A stretch of DNA of 45,136 nt, from NCBI GenBank assembly GCA_965659715.1, contig CBFHXE010000014.1, forward strand, positions 1-45,136, read 5' to 3'. Position numbers and translations under genes: made by a program. The stretch comes from CABZJG01 sp965659715. GTDB lineage: Bacteria > Pseudomonadota > Alphaproteobacteria > Rhodobacterales > Rhodobacteraceae. The notes below the pieces were generated by a model. It did not search any database. It worked only from the letters and a program-made list of their open reading frames with translations, and was not told the DNA's origin. This document shows positions 15,511-23,583 of this stretch, piece after piece (within the stretch, counting starts at the first letter, position 1; every line of letters starts with the position of its first letter).

Positions 15511-16240
15511 GCTCTTTCTCCTACCGGCGATTGCACTTGGTTTTCCGTGTGCAGGCCGCATTCCGTTTTTGGGTGATTGCGCCAGCGGCCAGCGCGCTGA
15601 TCTTCGCCCGGTTGCACTTTGCTGGTGCAAGGGGCGCATCCTATGGATGGATAGCCCTGATCAATCAAAGGATGGCGCGGCAAGCGGTTTTCTTCCATAT
15701 AGGTGGCAATATCTTCCGCAGACCAATGCGCCAGCGGGTTAACTTTTATTTTGTTTTGATCCGCATCGTATTCAAAAAAATCCAGCTCTTTGCGGATACC
15801 ACTTTGAAATCTTTTGCGGCCGGTTATCCACGCGCCAAAACCATTCAGTGCCTCTTGCAAAACCTTCGTTTTTCGCAGATCGCAACACCGATCGGGGTCG
15901 GTAAATCGCAAAGCCCCATAGGGATCTTTATGGGCGATACTCTGCCGTGAGGGTTGCAAAATTCTAATATCTTTGAGGCCCAGCTTCTCGCTGACATCTG
16001 CTTGGTATACCAACGTTTCGGCAAACAGCAGTCTTGTGTCGATAAACAGGACGGGGACCGTATTATCGCAAATGGCCAAAAGATGCAGCAGAGCAACGCT
16101 TTCAGCGCCAAGCTTGATACCATCGCAATTTTGTGCAGCGCCAACTCTTTTAAAGCGACCTGCAAGACCTCAGTCGCGCTGTGGTGGCGATATTTTTTAT
16201 TCAGTTCAGCGACGTCGACTGCGATTGATTTATGCGGCAT
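15507..16240 (-). pseudogene. cysH: Assimilatory APS/PAPS reductase, broken by an apparent one-base frameshift
   Basis: CysH reduces adenylyl sulfate (or its 3'-phosphate) to sulfite with thioredoxin. The start ATG at 16240 overlaps the cysI stop, and the frame encodes MPHKSIAVDVAELN through IAMVSS, then loses family character. The family sequence resumes one frame over as GAESVALLHLLAICD and runs to the stop at 15507. Adding one T next to 16110-16111 (AGCTTGGC to AGCTTTGGC) restores SSFGAES, the expected motif, and a 244-residue protein. Downstream features are intact: FIDTRLLF, the DRCCDLRK and GCAPCT cysteine pairs that mark the iron-sulfur (APS-type) class, and the ECGLH catalytic end. 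It is either a true mutation or a sequencing error in a short T run. Confidence 0.88.
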
Positions 16241-17900
16241 TGGCCCGCACCGCGCGCTCGGGGTAAAGCGCGGCTTTGAATGGCGTGGCCCCAAGTCGGC
16301 GATAGGTTTGCAAAAACGTCTCTTTTGGTTCGCTGCGGAGATCTAGATAGGCGGCAATCAGGCGTTCAAGCGCAGGTAGCAGGTCATCGGCTGAAAAACC
16401 TGGACCAGTTCGTTGGCCAATGGCCGCGGTTTCTGTGGCATCTCCGCCAAGGGTGATTTGATAGTTTTCAACCCCCGCCCGATCAAGGCCCAAAATGCCG
16501 ATATGGCCCACATGATGGTGACCACAGGCATTGATGCAGCCTGAGATTTTAAGTTTCAGTTCGCCAATATCATGCTCTAGTTTTAGCTCATCAAATCGGG
16601 TTGCGATCTGCTGTGCGATAGGTATCGAACGCGCCGTGGCCAAAGCACAGTAATCCATGCCCGGGCAGGCAATGATATCCGAGATCAAACCAATATTTGC
16701 AGTGGCCAGTTGTGCAGTCTTTAGGCTGGCATGGACCGCTGGAAGGTCGGATTTATGCACATGTGGCAAAATAATATTCTGCTCATGGCTGATCCTGATT
16801 TCATCATGGCCATAGCGTTTCGCTAGATCGGCGATTAGGTGCATTTGCTCAGCGGAGGCATCCCCCGGGGTTTGGCCATGCGCCTTTAGGCTAATGGTAG
16901 CAATTCCATACTCGGCATTTTGGTGAGCCGTTAAATTTGTATCAACCCACGCGCGGAAAACCGGGTCGTTGGAGTAATTTTGTTCGAACAGCTCTGTGCT
17001 ATTCTGCTTATAAGCAGGGGCTGCGAACGCCGGTTTGATGTGATCGAATAAGGACTGGTCTGCGCCGTTAAAACTAGGCCGCAGTTCTTTAAAGCGGGCT
17101 TCTACAAGTTTGCTAATTTCATCGATGCCATGTTCGTGAACCGTGATCTTGATCCGAGACTTATATTTATTGTCCCGCCGGCCCAATAGGTTCCAGACGC
17201 TGATCGTAGCCTCGATAAAGGGCAGCAGATCCGCTTTGGGTAAAAAAGCCCGCAGTATTTTACCAATCATCGGAGTGCGCCCAAGACCGCCGCCGACAAT
17301 AACTTCAAATCCAGTTTCGCCGTTTTTTTCAACCAACCGCAAACCGATATCATGGGCGCGGGTCACGGCTCTGTCTTGTGCGCTTCCGCTGACAGCAATT
17401 TTGAATTTGCGCGGTAGAAATTGAAATTCGGGGTGGTCTGTAGACCATTGCCTAATCAATTCGGCATAGGGGCGCGGGTCTTCTAATTCATCCGCCGCTG
17501 CGCCTGATAGGTGATCTGCCGTGACGTTGCGTACAGTATTGCCACTGGTTTGAATGGCATGCATTTCAACCTCGGCCAGCGCATCAAGAATATCAGGTAC
17601 ATTTGGCAGCTTTGGCCAGTTGAACTGGATATTTTGCCGTGTGGTGAAATGCCCATAGCCTTTATCCCAGCGTTGGGCGATGTTTGCCAATTGGTGCATC
17701 TGGCCACTGTTTAATGTCCCATAGGGAACCGCCACGCGCAGCATATAGGCATGAAGCTGAAGATAAAGCCCGTTCATCAAGCGCAGTGGTTTAAATTCAT
17801 CTTCGCTAAGCGCGCCGCTGATCCGGCGCTCGACCTGAGCGCGGAACTGTTTATTACGTTCAGCCACAAAGGCGGCATCAAAATCATTATATGTATACAT
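16230..17900 (-). CDS. cysI: Nitrite/sulfite reductase hemoprotein, sulfite reductase role likely
   Basis: Siroheme and [4Fe-4S] enzyme that reduces sulfite to sulfide by six electrons. The 556-residue protein has the two ferredoxin-like half domains and the cofactor ligands CPGMDYC (about 412-419) and CINAC within SGCINACGHHHVGHIGILG (about 452-458). The surrounding siroheme synthase, CysH and DUF934 genes point to sulfite rather than nitrite as substrate. No CysJ flavoprotein is present; the fpr gene at the operon end suggests that ferredoxin is the electron donor. It starts four bases past the DUF2849 stop, and the stop overlaps the cysH start by 11 bases. Confidence 0.93.
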   Translation of the reverse strand: MYTYNDFDAAFVAERNKQFRAQVERRISGALSEDEFKPLRLMNGLYLQLHAYMLRVAVPYGTLNSGQMHQLANIAQRWDKGYGHFTTRQNIQFNWPKLPNVPDILDALAEVEMHAIQTSGNTVRNVTADHLSGAAADELEDPRPYAELIRQWSTDHPEFQFLPRKFKIAVSGSAQDRAVTRAHDIGLRLVEKNGETGFEVIVGGGLGRTPMIGKILRAFLPKADLLPFIEATISVWNLLGRRDNKYKSRIKITVHEHGIDEISKLVEARFKELRPSFNGADQSLFDHIKPAFAAPAYKQNSTELFEQNYSNDPVFRAWVDTNLTAHQNAEYGIATISLKAHGQTPGDASAEQMHLIADLAKRYGHDEIRISHEQNIILPHVHKSDLPAVHASLKTAQLATANIGLISDIIACPGMDYCALATARSIPIAQQIATRFDELKLEHDIGELKLKISGCINACGHHHVGHIGILGLDRAGVENYQITLGGDATETAAIGQRTGPGFSADDLLPALERLIAAYLDLRSEPKETFLQTYRRLGATPFKAALYPERAVRANAA

Positions 17901-17903
17901 GGA

Positions 17904-18200
17904 TTAGCCTGCCTGTTTGCCGTGGAAATAGTTGGAGGGCCCCAATTTGCGAAACTCTTCGCGAAAATGTTTGGTTTTCAAACCATCTGGGTGAAGCTCA
18001 ATATCTGCGAGATAAACGCCAACCGCGACGGAAGTTTGCGACGCTGCACTGATCAAACGAACATCTGCGTCGGCTTCATCGGTGATGACATCTGCGGATT
18101 GTAAATCGCGGGTCCAGGTATCATCGGCTGAAAGGTAGATCACATCCCCTTCGATCAGGGCGTTTGCGGTGACGATTTTTGGTGAAAAACTGCGGGCCAT
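17904..18200 (-). CDS. DUF2849 family protein
   Basis: A 98-residue protein of the DUF2849 family, which is known from alphaproteobacteria as a small neighbour of sulfite reductase genes and has no assigned activity. The N-terminal part (residues 1-60) looks like a small beta-rich domain (IVTANALIEGDVIYLSADD), and the C-terminus carries GLKTKHFREEFRKLGPSNYF, a basic segment shared with the family as I know it. The start overlaps the cysG stop (TAATG) and cysI follows after three bases, so it is translationally embedded in the operon. It may assist siroheme delivery or sulfite reductase assembly; that is a guess from position. Confidence 0.85.
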   Translation of the reverse strand: MARSFSPKIVTANALIEGDVIYLSADDTWTRDLQSADVITDEADADVRLISAASQTSVAVGVYLADIELHPDGLKTKHFREEFRKLGPSNYFHGKQAG

Positions 18201-19597
18201 TAAGCAAACTCCTGCAATGTTGTCATGATTAGATCGGCCTCAGCTGCGCGTGGGGCAAGCCCATAAAGCGTAAGAGCAGGACCAGAAATATTGGATGTTT
18301 CCAAAATATGCGGAAGCGTGTCTAACGTGGCTTCCAAAATGCGCTGGTCCGGTCTTGATGCATTTTCTACAATAGTGACGGGCGTGCTGCGCTCTGCCCC
18401 GTGCATGAGCAGTCGGCCTTGGATGAAACGCGCAGATTTTTTACCCATATAAATCGCGGCAACAGTATCTTCCTTGGCCAAGTCTGCCCAATCATGATCC
18501 GCAAAGCCGCGCATATCATGGCCGGTCAAATACCGCACAGATGTATTTCGCCCCCGCCGGGTCATGGATTGACCAATGGCTGCAACAGACGCTGATGCCG
18601 CTGTGATGCCCGGTACGATATGCCAGCTGATACCTGCCGCCTCGCAAGCTTCTATTTCTTCATCAAGGCGCCCAAATACTGTTGCGTCCCCGCCTTTTAA
18701 GCGTAGAACCTGCGCCCCTGATGCCGCGTGCTCAACAATCTTAGTGTTGATGTCTTTTTGGCAGGTTGAGGCGCCAAAGCCTTCTTTGCCTGCGTTGATT
18801 AAAATAGCTTCGCGGCGCGCCAGCTCTAAGATAGGAGCGCCTACCAAACGGTCGTAAATAACAACATCTGCGGTATCCAGCGCCTTGCGCGCCTTGAGTG
18901 TCAGCAATTCTGGATCGCCCGGACCAGACCCAATAAAGGCTACATGACCGGATGCCTTACGACTACTTTGATGGCTGTCCAACAGATCAACAAGACCACT
19001 TTTCACCCGTTCCTCGCCGCCGTCTGCGAGCGCGCGCGGCCCGACAGAAAAGAAAAATTCACTCCAGAATTCACGCCTTTTTCGCCCAAACGGCAAAACT
19101 TCTACTTTTGAGCGAAAAGAATTTGCCAAACGCGCCAGAATTCCGACCGTACTGGGCAGTCGAGTTTCAATATCGGCTTTGATCGCGCGGGCGAGAACAG
19201 GCGCAGTTCCTTCTGTGCCAATCGCCACCGTGACCGGGTCGCGATCCACGATCGCCGGTGTAATGAACTGGCTATCTTGAAGATTATCTACGATATTGAC
19301 CAATACCCCGACCGAGCGCGCCAAAGCGGCGACCTTATGATCTTTGCTGGCATCTTCATTAGCAGCATAAAACAATGCCGCGCCTTTAATAAGCTCTGCT
19401 GTAAGTGGTGTTTGAACTAAGCGCAGCCGTTTGGTGCGCGCCCATTCTGTGATCTCAAGGTCTGGCTGTTCTGCAAAGACCTCAATTTTTGCGGAGGTCT
19501 TTAGCAAGAGGCGTAATTTCGCCTTTGCGGCTTCGCCGCCCCCCGAAAGCACGACACGGTTTTGCTTTAGCGAAAGAAAGATCGGAAAATGGTCCAT
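18200..19597 (-). CDS. cysG: Siroheme synthase, bifunctional
   Basis: Makes siroheme from uroporphyrinogen III for the sulfite reductase encoded two genes downstream. The N-terminal precorrin-2 dehydrogenase/ferrochelatase domain (1 to about 210) keeps the expected NIVD104 aspartate; the position of the phosphorylatable Ser128 of the enterobacterial enzyme appears to be T128 (IGTEGT). The C-terminal methyltransferase starts near 218, with FIGSGPGDPELLTLKA and VLRLKGGDATVFGRLDEEIEA, the two family signatures. The 465-residue length matches the 457-residue E. coli enzyme. It is the first gene of the cys operon and diverges from an Lrp-type regulator across a 146-bp gap with two palindromes. Confidence 0.95.
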   Translation of the reverse strand: MDHFPIFLSLKQNRVVLSGGGEAAKAKLRLLLKTSAKIEVFAEQPDLEITEWARTKRLRLVQTPLTAELIKGAALFYAANEDASKDHKVAALARSVGVLVNIVDNLQDSQFITPAIVDRDPVTVAIGTEGTAPVLARAIKADIETRLPSTVGILARLANSFRSKVEVLPFGRKRREFWSEFFFSVGPRALADGGEERVKSGLVDLLDSHQSSRKASGHVAFIGSGPGDPELLTLKARKALDTADVVIYDRLVGAPILELARREAILINAGKEGFGASTCQKDINTKIVEHAASGAQVLRLKGGDATVFGRLDEEIEACEAAGISWHIVPGITAASASVAAIGQSMTRRGRNTSVRYLTGHDMRGFADHDWADLAKEDTVAAIYMGKKSARFIQGRLLMHGAERSTPVTIVENASRPDQRILEATLDTLPHILETSNISGPALTLYGLAPRAAEADLIMTTLQEFA

Positions 19598-19638
19598 ATT
19601 GGCATCCCGCAGTTCAAGTTGACTCTTCCTCTAATATA

Positions 19639-19691
19639 GGAAATATTCCCTTGTAATAGCCAGTATGACCATCAAATAAGGAATTAAATTC
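19639..19691. promoter_or_regulatory. Two palindromes in the cysG-Lrp divergent region
   Basis: GGAAATATTCC at 19639-19649 (arms GGAA/TTCC) and a perfect GAATT-A-AATTC at 19681-19691 lie 42 bases centre to centre, four turns of the helix, between divergent start codons. They resemble each other in being AT-rich with GGAA/TTC ends. They are natural candidates for operators of the adjacent Lrp-type regulator, which binds such sites as a multimer. No binding data are available from sequence. Confidence 0.4.
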
Positions 19692-19743
19692 TGAAATGGG
19701 TGGAAATAAACAGATTTGTTCCAAGTGCGAAGAGGAATTGGAA

Positions 19744-20214
19744 ATGTCAGTTCGAATAGACGAAACGGATCGGAAAATTCTCATCGAGTTGCAAAGCGAT
19801 GCCAGTCAATCATTGGACGAAATTGCCAAGAAAGTCAGTTCATCCAAGACCCCTGTTTGGAACAGGATTCGTAAACTCCGCGAAGCAGGCGTTATTGGGC
19901 AAAGCACTGTTGTTTTGGATGCCGAAACGCTTGGGTTCGAAGCCTGCTTTTTTGTTTTAATTCGTACCAGCGAACATGATGCTGCATGGCAGTCGCAATT
20001 TCTAAAAGCACTTCGTGACCGCCCCGAGGTTCAAGAGGCCCACAGGTTGGCAGGTGATATAGATTATATTTTAAAAGTTCGCGTCAGAAACGCCCGCGCC
20101 TATGATACATTTTATCAAGCACTGATATCAGAAGTAAGGGTGCATAATGTGACAGCTCTTCTCAGCATGGAAGAGATCAAATCAACGACGATGTTGCCTC
20201 TTAATCTAAGCTAA
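19744..20214 (+). CDS. Lrp/AsnC family transcriptional regulator
   Basis: A 156-residue Lrp/AsnC regulator. The N-terminal helix-turn-helix is visible (RIDETDRKILIELQSDASQSLDEIAKKV, then SSSKTPVWNRIRKLREAGVI, residues 3-50), followed by the RAM/AsnC ligand-binding domain with RPEVQEAHRLAGDIDYILKVRV (about 95-116). The start is taken at 19744 because GAAGAGGAATTGGAA precedes it; the frame extends 16 codons upstream to 19696 with no family character. It diverges from cysG, so control of the cys operon, together with its own gene, is the obvious reading; Lrp family members near siroheme and sulfite reductase genes are common in related bacteria. The effector, perhaps a sulfur amino acid or its precursor, is not known from sequence. 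Confidence 0.9.
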   Translation: MSVRIDETDRKILIELQSDASQSLDEIAKKVSSSKTPVWNRIRKLREAGVIGQSTVVLDAETLGFEACFFVLIRTSEHDAAWQSQFLKALRDRPEVQEAHRLAGDIDYILKVRVRNARAYDTFYQALISEVRVHNVTALLSMEEIKSTTMLPLNLS

Positions 20215-20235
20215 GATTGCGCCTTGTAAAAAAGG

Positions 20236-20400
20236 CTAACGGAGATTTTTGGAGAGCGTATTTTGAACAATGAATACGGCAAAAGATCCTGCCGCCATTG
20301 CAATAAGACCCCATTTCCACGCCGCATAGCTTTCCAGACCGCCACTCCAATCTAAAACAAATCCAACAATTGGTGGCCCAATGATCGAACCGATGAACCT
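20236..20400 (-). pseudogene. 3' remnant of an MFS-type transporter gene
   Basis: About 54 codons of an open stretch on the minus strand end in TAG at 20236-20238. The product (RFIGSIIGPPIVGFVLDWSGG, then a hydrophobic helix and SKNLR) looks like the end of a 12-helix MFS transporter: a GPP helix start, a helix-loop with W/G, and a last helix. Reading upstream, a stop (TGA, complement of 20401-20403) follows immediately, so the 5' nine tenths are gone. The break coincides exactly with the start of the livF remnant on the other strand. Transporter type cannot be set from so little; membership in MFS is likely rather than certain. Confidence 0.6.
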
Positions 20401-20626
20401 TCAATTGGCCTTGAGCCACGGTTCATTGATATGGTGTTCGAAATTTTGTCTGATTTGCAGCACAAGGACGGCAAAACCATAATTATGGTTGAGCAAAATG
20501 CGAAAAAGGGTCTGGCTTTTGCAGACGTTGGATATGTGCTTGTGTCCGGCGAAACGGCGATTGCAGATGAAGGCGACAAGTTGCTTAAAAAACCCCGATT
20601 TAGGACGCTTGTTTCTCGGGGGATAA
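20392..20626 (+). pseudogene. livF: 3' remnant of livF (branched-chain amino acid ABC ATPase)
   Basis: The plus-strand frame begins inside the Walker B element (DEPSIGLEPRFID) and continues through VFEILSDL and TIIMVEQNAKKGLAFADVGYVLVSGE, a run diagnostic of LivF. The N-terminal two thirds, including Walker A and the signature, are absent. Near the end a run of six A residues at 20587-20592 puts the frame out; with five the sequence reads KNPDLGRLFLGG and stops at 20624-20626, exactly the LivF C-terminus. Without that change the frame runs to about 20647. The gene is thus both truncated and frameshifted. No other liv genes are nearby. Confidence 0.85.
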
Positions 20627-20656
20627 AACTTCACCACAGAAGAATATAGGAACTAA

Positions 20657-20695
20657 TTTGGGGGGGTGGCCTGCCTCCCAAATCCTTCTTTTTAT
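20657..20695 (+). terminator. Likely intrinsic terminator after the livF remnant
   Basis: TTTGGGGGG pairs with CCTCCCAAA (eight of nine bases, eight-base loop) and is followed by TCCTTCTTTTTAT. It sits 30 bases past the restored livF stop, where the original operon terminator would be expected, and now separates the scar from the cyclase gene. Confidence 0.65.
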
Positions 20696-20890
20696 CCGAA
20701 GTTGGCAAAGGTCTTTGGCCTTGTGTTGCCAAAATTCTACTCACCTAGTTTTTGATGGAATCTCGCATCATACAACCCCGCATCTACTTCAATTATATGA
20801 CAGAAATAAAATCAGATTGATATCTTTTCATATAAGAAGTAATTTTCTTTTGCCTCTTATAGCTCACTCAAGAAAAGTTGTTGCAAGAAA

Positions 20891-22678
20891 ATGCAGAACG
20901 ATATCGAACGAAAAATAGCCGTCATATTTGTGACTGACGCTGTCAGCTTTAGCAAATTGATGGAAAAGAACGAAGATGAAACTCTGCGCAGTTTTCGGTC
21001 GTGCCGTGAAATTTTAAATAATCTTTTTGAAGAGCACGGCGGGCGTATTTTTAATACTGCGGGCGATTCAGTGCTGGCTGAGTTTCAAAGCGCGGTGTCA
21101 GCTGTTATTTGCGCTAAGGAATTTCAAAAACTGGTCAATGAACGAAATCAAAACGTATTGCCTGAGGCACAGATGACATTCCGCATTGGTATCAACATGG
21201 GTGATGTGATCGTAGAGGGCGATAATCTTTATGGTGAAGGGGTTAATTTAGCTGCCCGCTTAGAAGCTTTAAGCCAACCTGGCGGTGTTTGTCTGTCAAA
21301 AAGCATCATTGATTTTGTGAATACAAAAGTTGATCTGGTTTTCAATGATCTTGGTGAACAAAAGGTCAAAAATACCGTTCTTCACGCCTTTGATATGGCA
21401 GACTTGGGTCTTGAACAAAGACAGCTTGATGCCGCAGAGCGCCCGAGTGAGCAACTCAATCAACCGCCAACAATAGCGGTTCTTCCATTTAGCAATTTAA
21501 GCAATGATCCGGAACAGGAATATTTTGCGGACGGTATTACAGAAGATATAATTTCGCATTTGTCCCAGTGGAAAACATTTCCTGTAATTTCAAGTAATTC
21601 AACCTCTGCCTATAAAGGATCAAAAGAGCCGACCAAGCAAATTGCCGATGAGTTGGGTGCCCGTTATCTTGTTGTCGGGAGCGTCAGAAAGGGCGGTAAC
21701 AAAGTCCGAATAAATGCAAAACTAATCAATGTTGAAGACGATACCCAGATTTGGTCACAAAACTGGGACAGGTCGCTTGAAGATATTTTTGAAATACAAG
21801 ACGAAGTATCCCAAAAGGTTGCTGTTTTTATTTCCCCCGCACTTAAAGCAAATGAGCTCAAACGCCTGAATAACAGGAAAAATATCGACCTCAGTTCTTG
21901 GGACCAATACTTACAAGGTTTGGCATTTTTAAATAAATCTAAAGAGGTCAAAGAGCTTGAAAGCCAATTCGATTTCAAGAGAAAGGCAGTTTCCCATTGT
22001 AAAAAGGCTATCGAAATAGATGCAAGCTTCAGCGAACCGCATTTGGTCATTGCATCTTGTATGATTGATTTTATTTTCATTCCCCAATTGGCCTCTGAGC
22101 GGCCTGAGAATGAAAAAAGATTCTTTGAACATTGTGAAAAAGGCTACAGCTTAGATCCGAATAATCCTGATGCCATCAGTTTGAAGGGAATTTCTTTTTA
22201 TCTAAAACAAGACCCTGAGAGGATGGTTGAATTCATCAAAAAAGCGCTTGAATCAAACCCCAACCATCCGCGGTCGCTTGAGATGTATTCTATACAACTT
22301 CAGCGGGAAGGTGAATTTAATCAAGCGATAGAAGTTATCAAAAGAGCAATGGAAATTGACCCGGTTTCAAGAGGCGAATTAGAAAGTTGGCTTGTATTTT
22401 GCCATATCGGGAAAAAAGATTGGGCCAGTGCCATTATATCCATCGACAGATGTATCGAAACTGCACCGCTTGATAGGCTTTTTGGGTTCAAGGCTGCTGT
22501 CTTGGCTTCGGATGGGCAAATCGAAGAAAGCAAGATCTGGTTGGCAAAGTATCAAAAAGCGAGACCAGAGATTAAAACACTTGAAGATTATCGGAAAGTC
22601 GTGCCTGAAATGAATGAGTTCCTGAAAGAAAACTTAATTGCAGGTATTAAACTTGCAGGGCTCCCGGAAGCGGGCTGA
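20891..22678 (+). CDS. Class III adenylate/guanylate cyclase with TolB-like and TPR regions
   Basis: A 595-residue cytosolic protein with no signal peptide or membrane helix. The N-terminal class III cyclase domain (about 5-170) has both metal aspartates (D16 in FVTDAVSFSKL, D59 in TAGDSVLAEF) and the transition-state pair N119 and R123 in GVNLAARLE, so catalytic activity is expected. A TolB-like segment follows (about 192-310, IAVLPFSNLSNDPEQEYFADG), then a C-terminal tetratricopeptide-like helical repeat region (about 330-560). This three-part arrangement is common in rhizobial and roseobacter cyclases and presumably lets repeats sense or bind a partner. The sequence is AT-richer than its neighbours and has weak Shine-Dalgarno (GCAAGAAA). 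It lies alone after the livF scar. Cyclic nucleotide type (cAMP expected) is inferred. Confidence 0.88.
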   Translation: MQNDIERKIAVIFVTDAVSFSKLMEKNEDETLRSFRSCREILNNLFEEHGGRIFNTAGDSVLAEFQSAVSAVICAKEFQKLVNERNQNVLPEAQMTFRIGINMGDVIVEGDNLYGEGVNLAARLEALSQPGGVCLSKSIIDFVNTKVDLVFNDLGEQKVKNTVLHAFDMADLGLEQRQLDAAERPSEQLNQPPTIAVLPFSNLSNDPEQEYFADGITEDIISHLSQWKTFPVISSNSTSAYKGSKEPTKQIADELGARYLVVGSVRKGGNKVRINAKLINVEDDTQIWSQNWDRSLEDIFEIQDEVSQKVAVFISPALKANELKRLNNRKNIDLSSWDQYLQGLAFLNKSKEVKELESQFDFKRKAVSHCKKAIEIDASFSEPHLVIASCMIDFIFIPQLASERPENEKRFFEHCEKGYSLDPNNPDAISLKGISFYLKQDPERMVEFIKKALESNPNHPRSLEMYSIQLQREGEFNQAIEVIKRAMEIDPVSRGELESWLVFCHIGKKDWASAIISIDRCIETAPLDRLFGFKAAVLASDGQIEESKIWLAKYQKARPEIKTLEDYRKVVPEMNEFLKENLIAGIKLAGLPEAG

Positions 22679-22740
22679 ATGGCATTTCTCAATTGGTGCA
22701 ATCTAAAAGTCCTGCGAGCAGTTCGCAAAAAAATCCTTTT

Positions 22741-23526
22741 TTACTGCTCCCAGTTTGGATCCCGTTTTTCAATAAAGGCGCTGATGCCCTCCTCTGTATC
22801 ACGAAACAGCATATTTTCAGCCATCACGCTACCAGTGTAATCATATGCGTCTGACAGGGGCATCTGCAACTGGTTGTAAAAAGCCTCTTTGCCGATTTTC
22901 ACAGCCACGGCCAGTTTACTAGCCACTGTTTCTGCAAGTTCATCTGTGGCATCTTGCAGACCATCTTCGCTAGCAATGCGATTAACCAAACCCAACTCGC
23001 GAGCACGTTCGGCATTAATAAATTGACCTGTGGTCAGCATTTCAAAGGCTTGCTTTCGAGGAATATTACGAGAAAGTGCAACCATAGGTGTGGAACAGAA
23101 CAGTCCGATATTAACGCCATTTACACCAAAGCGAGTGTTATCTGCCGCCACAGCCATATCGCAACTTGCCACCAGTTGGCACCCTGCAGCGGTGGCAATA
23201 CCGTGCACTTGGGCGATCACAGGTTGAGGAAGCTTTTGGATTGAAGTCATCATCCGTGCGCATTTTTGGAAGAGTTCTGTGAAGTAGGCTTTGCCACCGT
23301 CTTCTGCCTGCCGACCCGCAGTCATTTCTTTAAGATCATGACCGGCGCAAAATGCTTTCCCGGCTCCTGACAGGATTACAGCCCGAATATGGTGATCATT
23401 TTGCAAACTATCAAATTGACTTTGAAGCGCGCTGAGCATCTCCTCTGACAAAGCGTTCAATTTTTCTGGCGCATTCATTTTTAGATGCGCTATTGCATTT
23501 TTGTCGTGACGTTCCAACAAAGCCAT
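22741..23526 (-). CDS. Enoyl-CoA hydratase/isomerase family protein
   Basis: A crotonase-fold enzyme of 261 residues. The oxyanion-hole segments are visible: SGAGKAFCAGHDLKEM (about 56-71) and the second glycine-rich strand IATAAGCQLVASCDMAVAADN near 112-132, which fits hydratases but the catalytic glutamate pair of classical crotonase is not both obvious, so the reaction could be hydration, isomerisation or hydrolysis of an acyl-CoA. The ATG at 23526 has GTGGAGAGCAAG before it; a GTG four codons upstream is less likely. It diverges from a thioesterase gene over 57 bp, which suggests acyl-CoA metabolism in common. Precise substrate is open. Confidence 0.85.
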   Translation of the reverse strand: MALLERHDKNAIAHLKMNAPEKLNALSEEMLSALQSQFDSLQNDHHIRAVILSGAGKAFCAGHDLKEMTAGRQAEDGGKAYFTELFQKCARMMTSIQKLPQPVIAQVHGIATAAGCQLVASCDMAVAADNTRFGVNGVNIGLFCSTPMVALSRNIPRKQAFEMLTTGQFINAERARELGLVNRIASEDGLQDATDELAETVASKLAVAVKIGKEAFYNQLQMPLSDAYDYTGSVMAENMLFRDTEEGISAFIEKRDPNWEQ

Positions 23527-23583
23527 CTTGCTCTCCACCCTGTTTCGGTGAAACCTTAGAGTAAATAATATATAAGGAAAAGG

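Noticed and set aside
15511..15639. Longer N-terminus for the DUF934 protein
   Set aside because: The extra 43 codons overlap cysH out of frame and lack family character; ATG 15510 overlaps the cysH stop as expected.
22700..22740. TGCGA-GCAGT-TCGCA hairpin next to A/T runs as terminator of the enoyl-CoA hydratase or cyclase gene
   Set aside because: For the minus strand the T run comes before the stem, and for the plus strand the stem is followed by A residues, so neither orientation fits.
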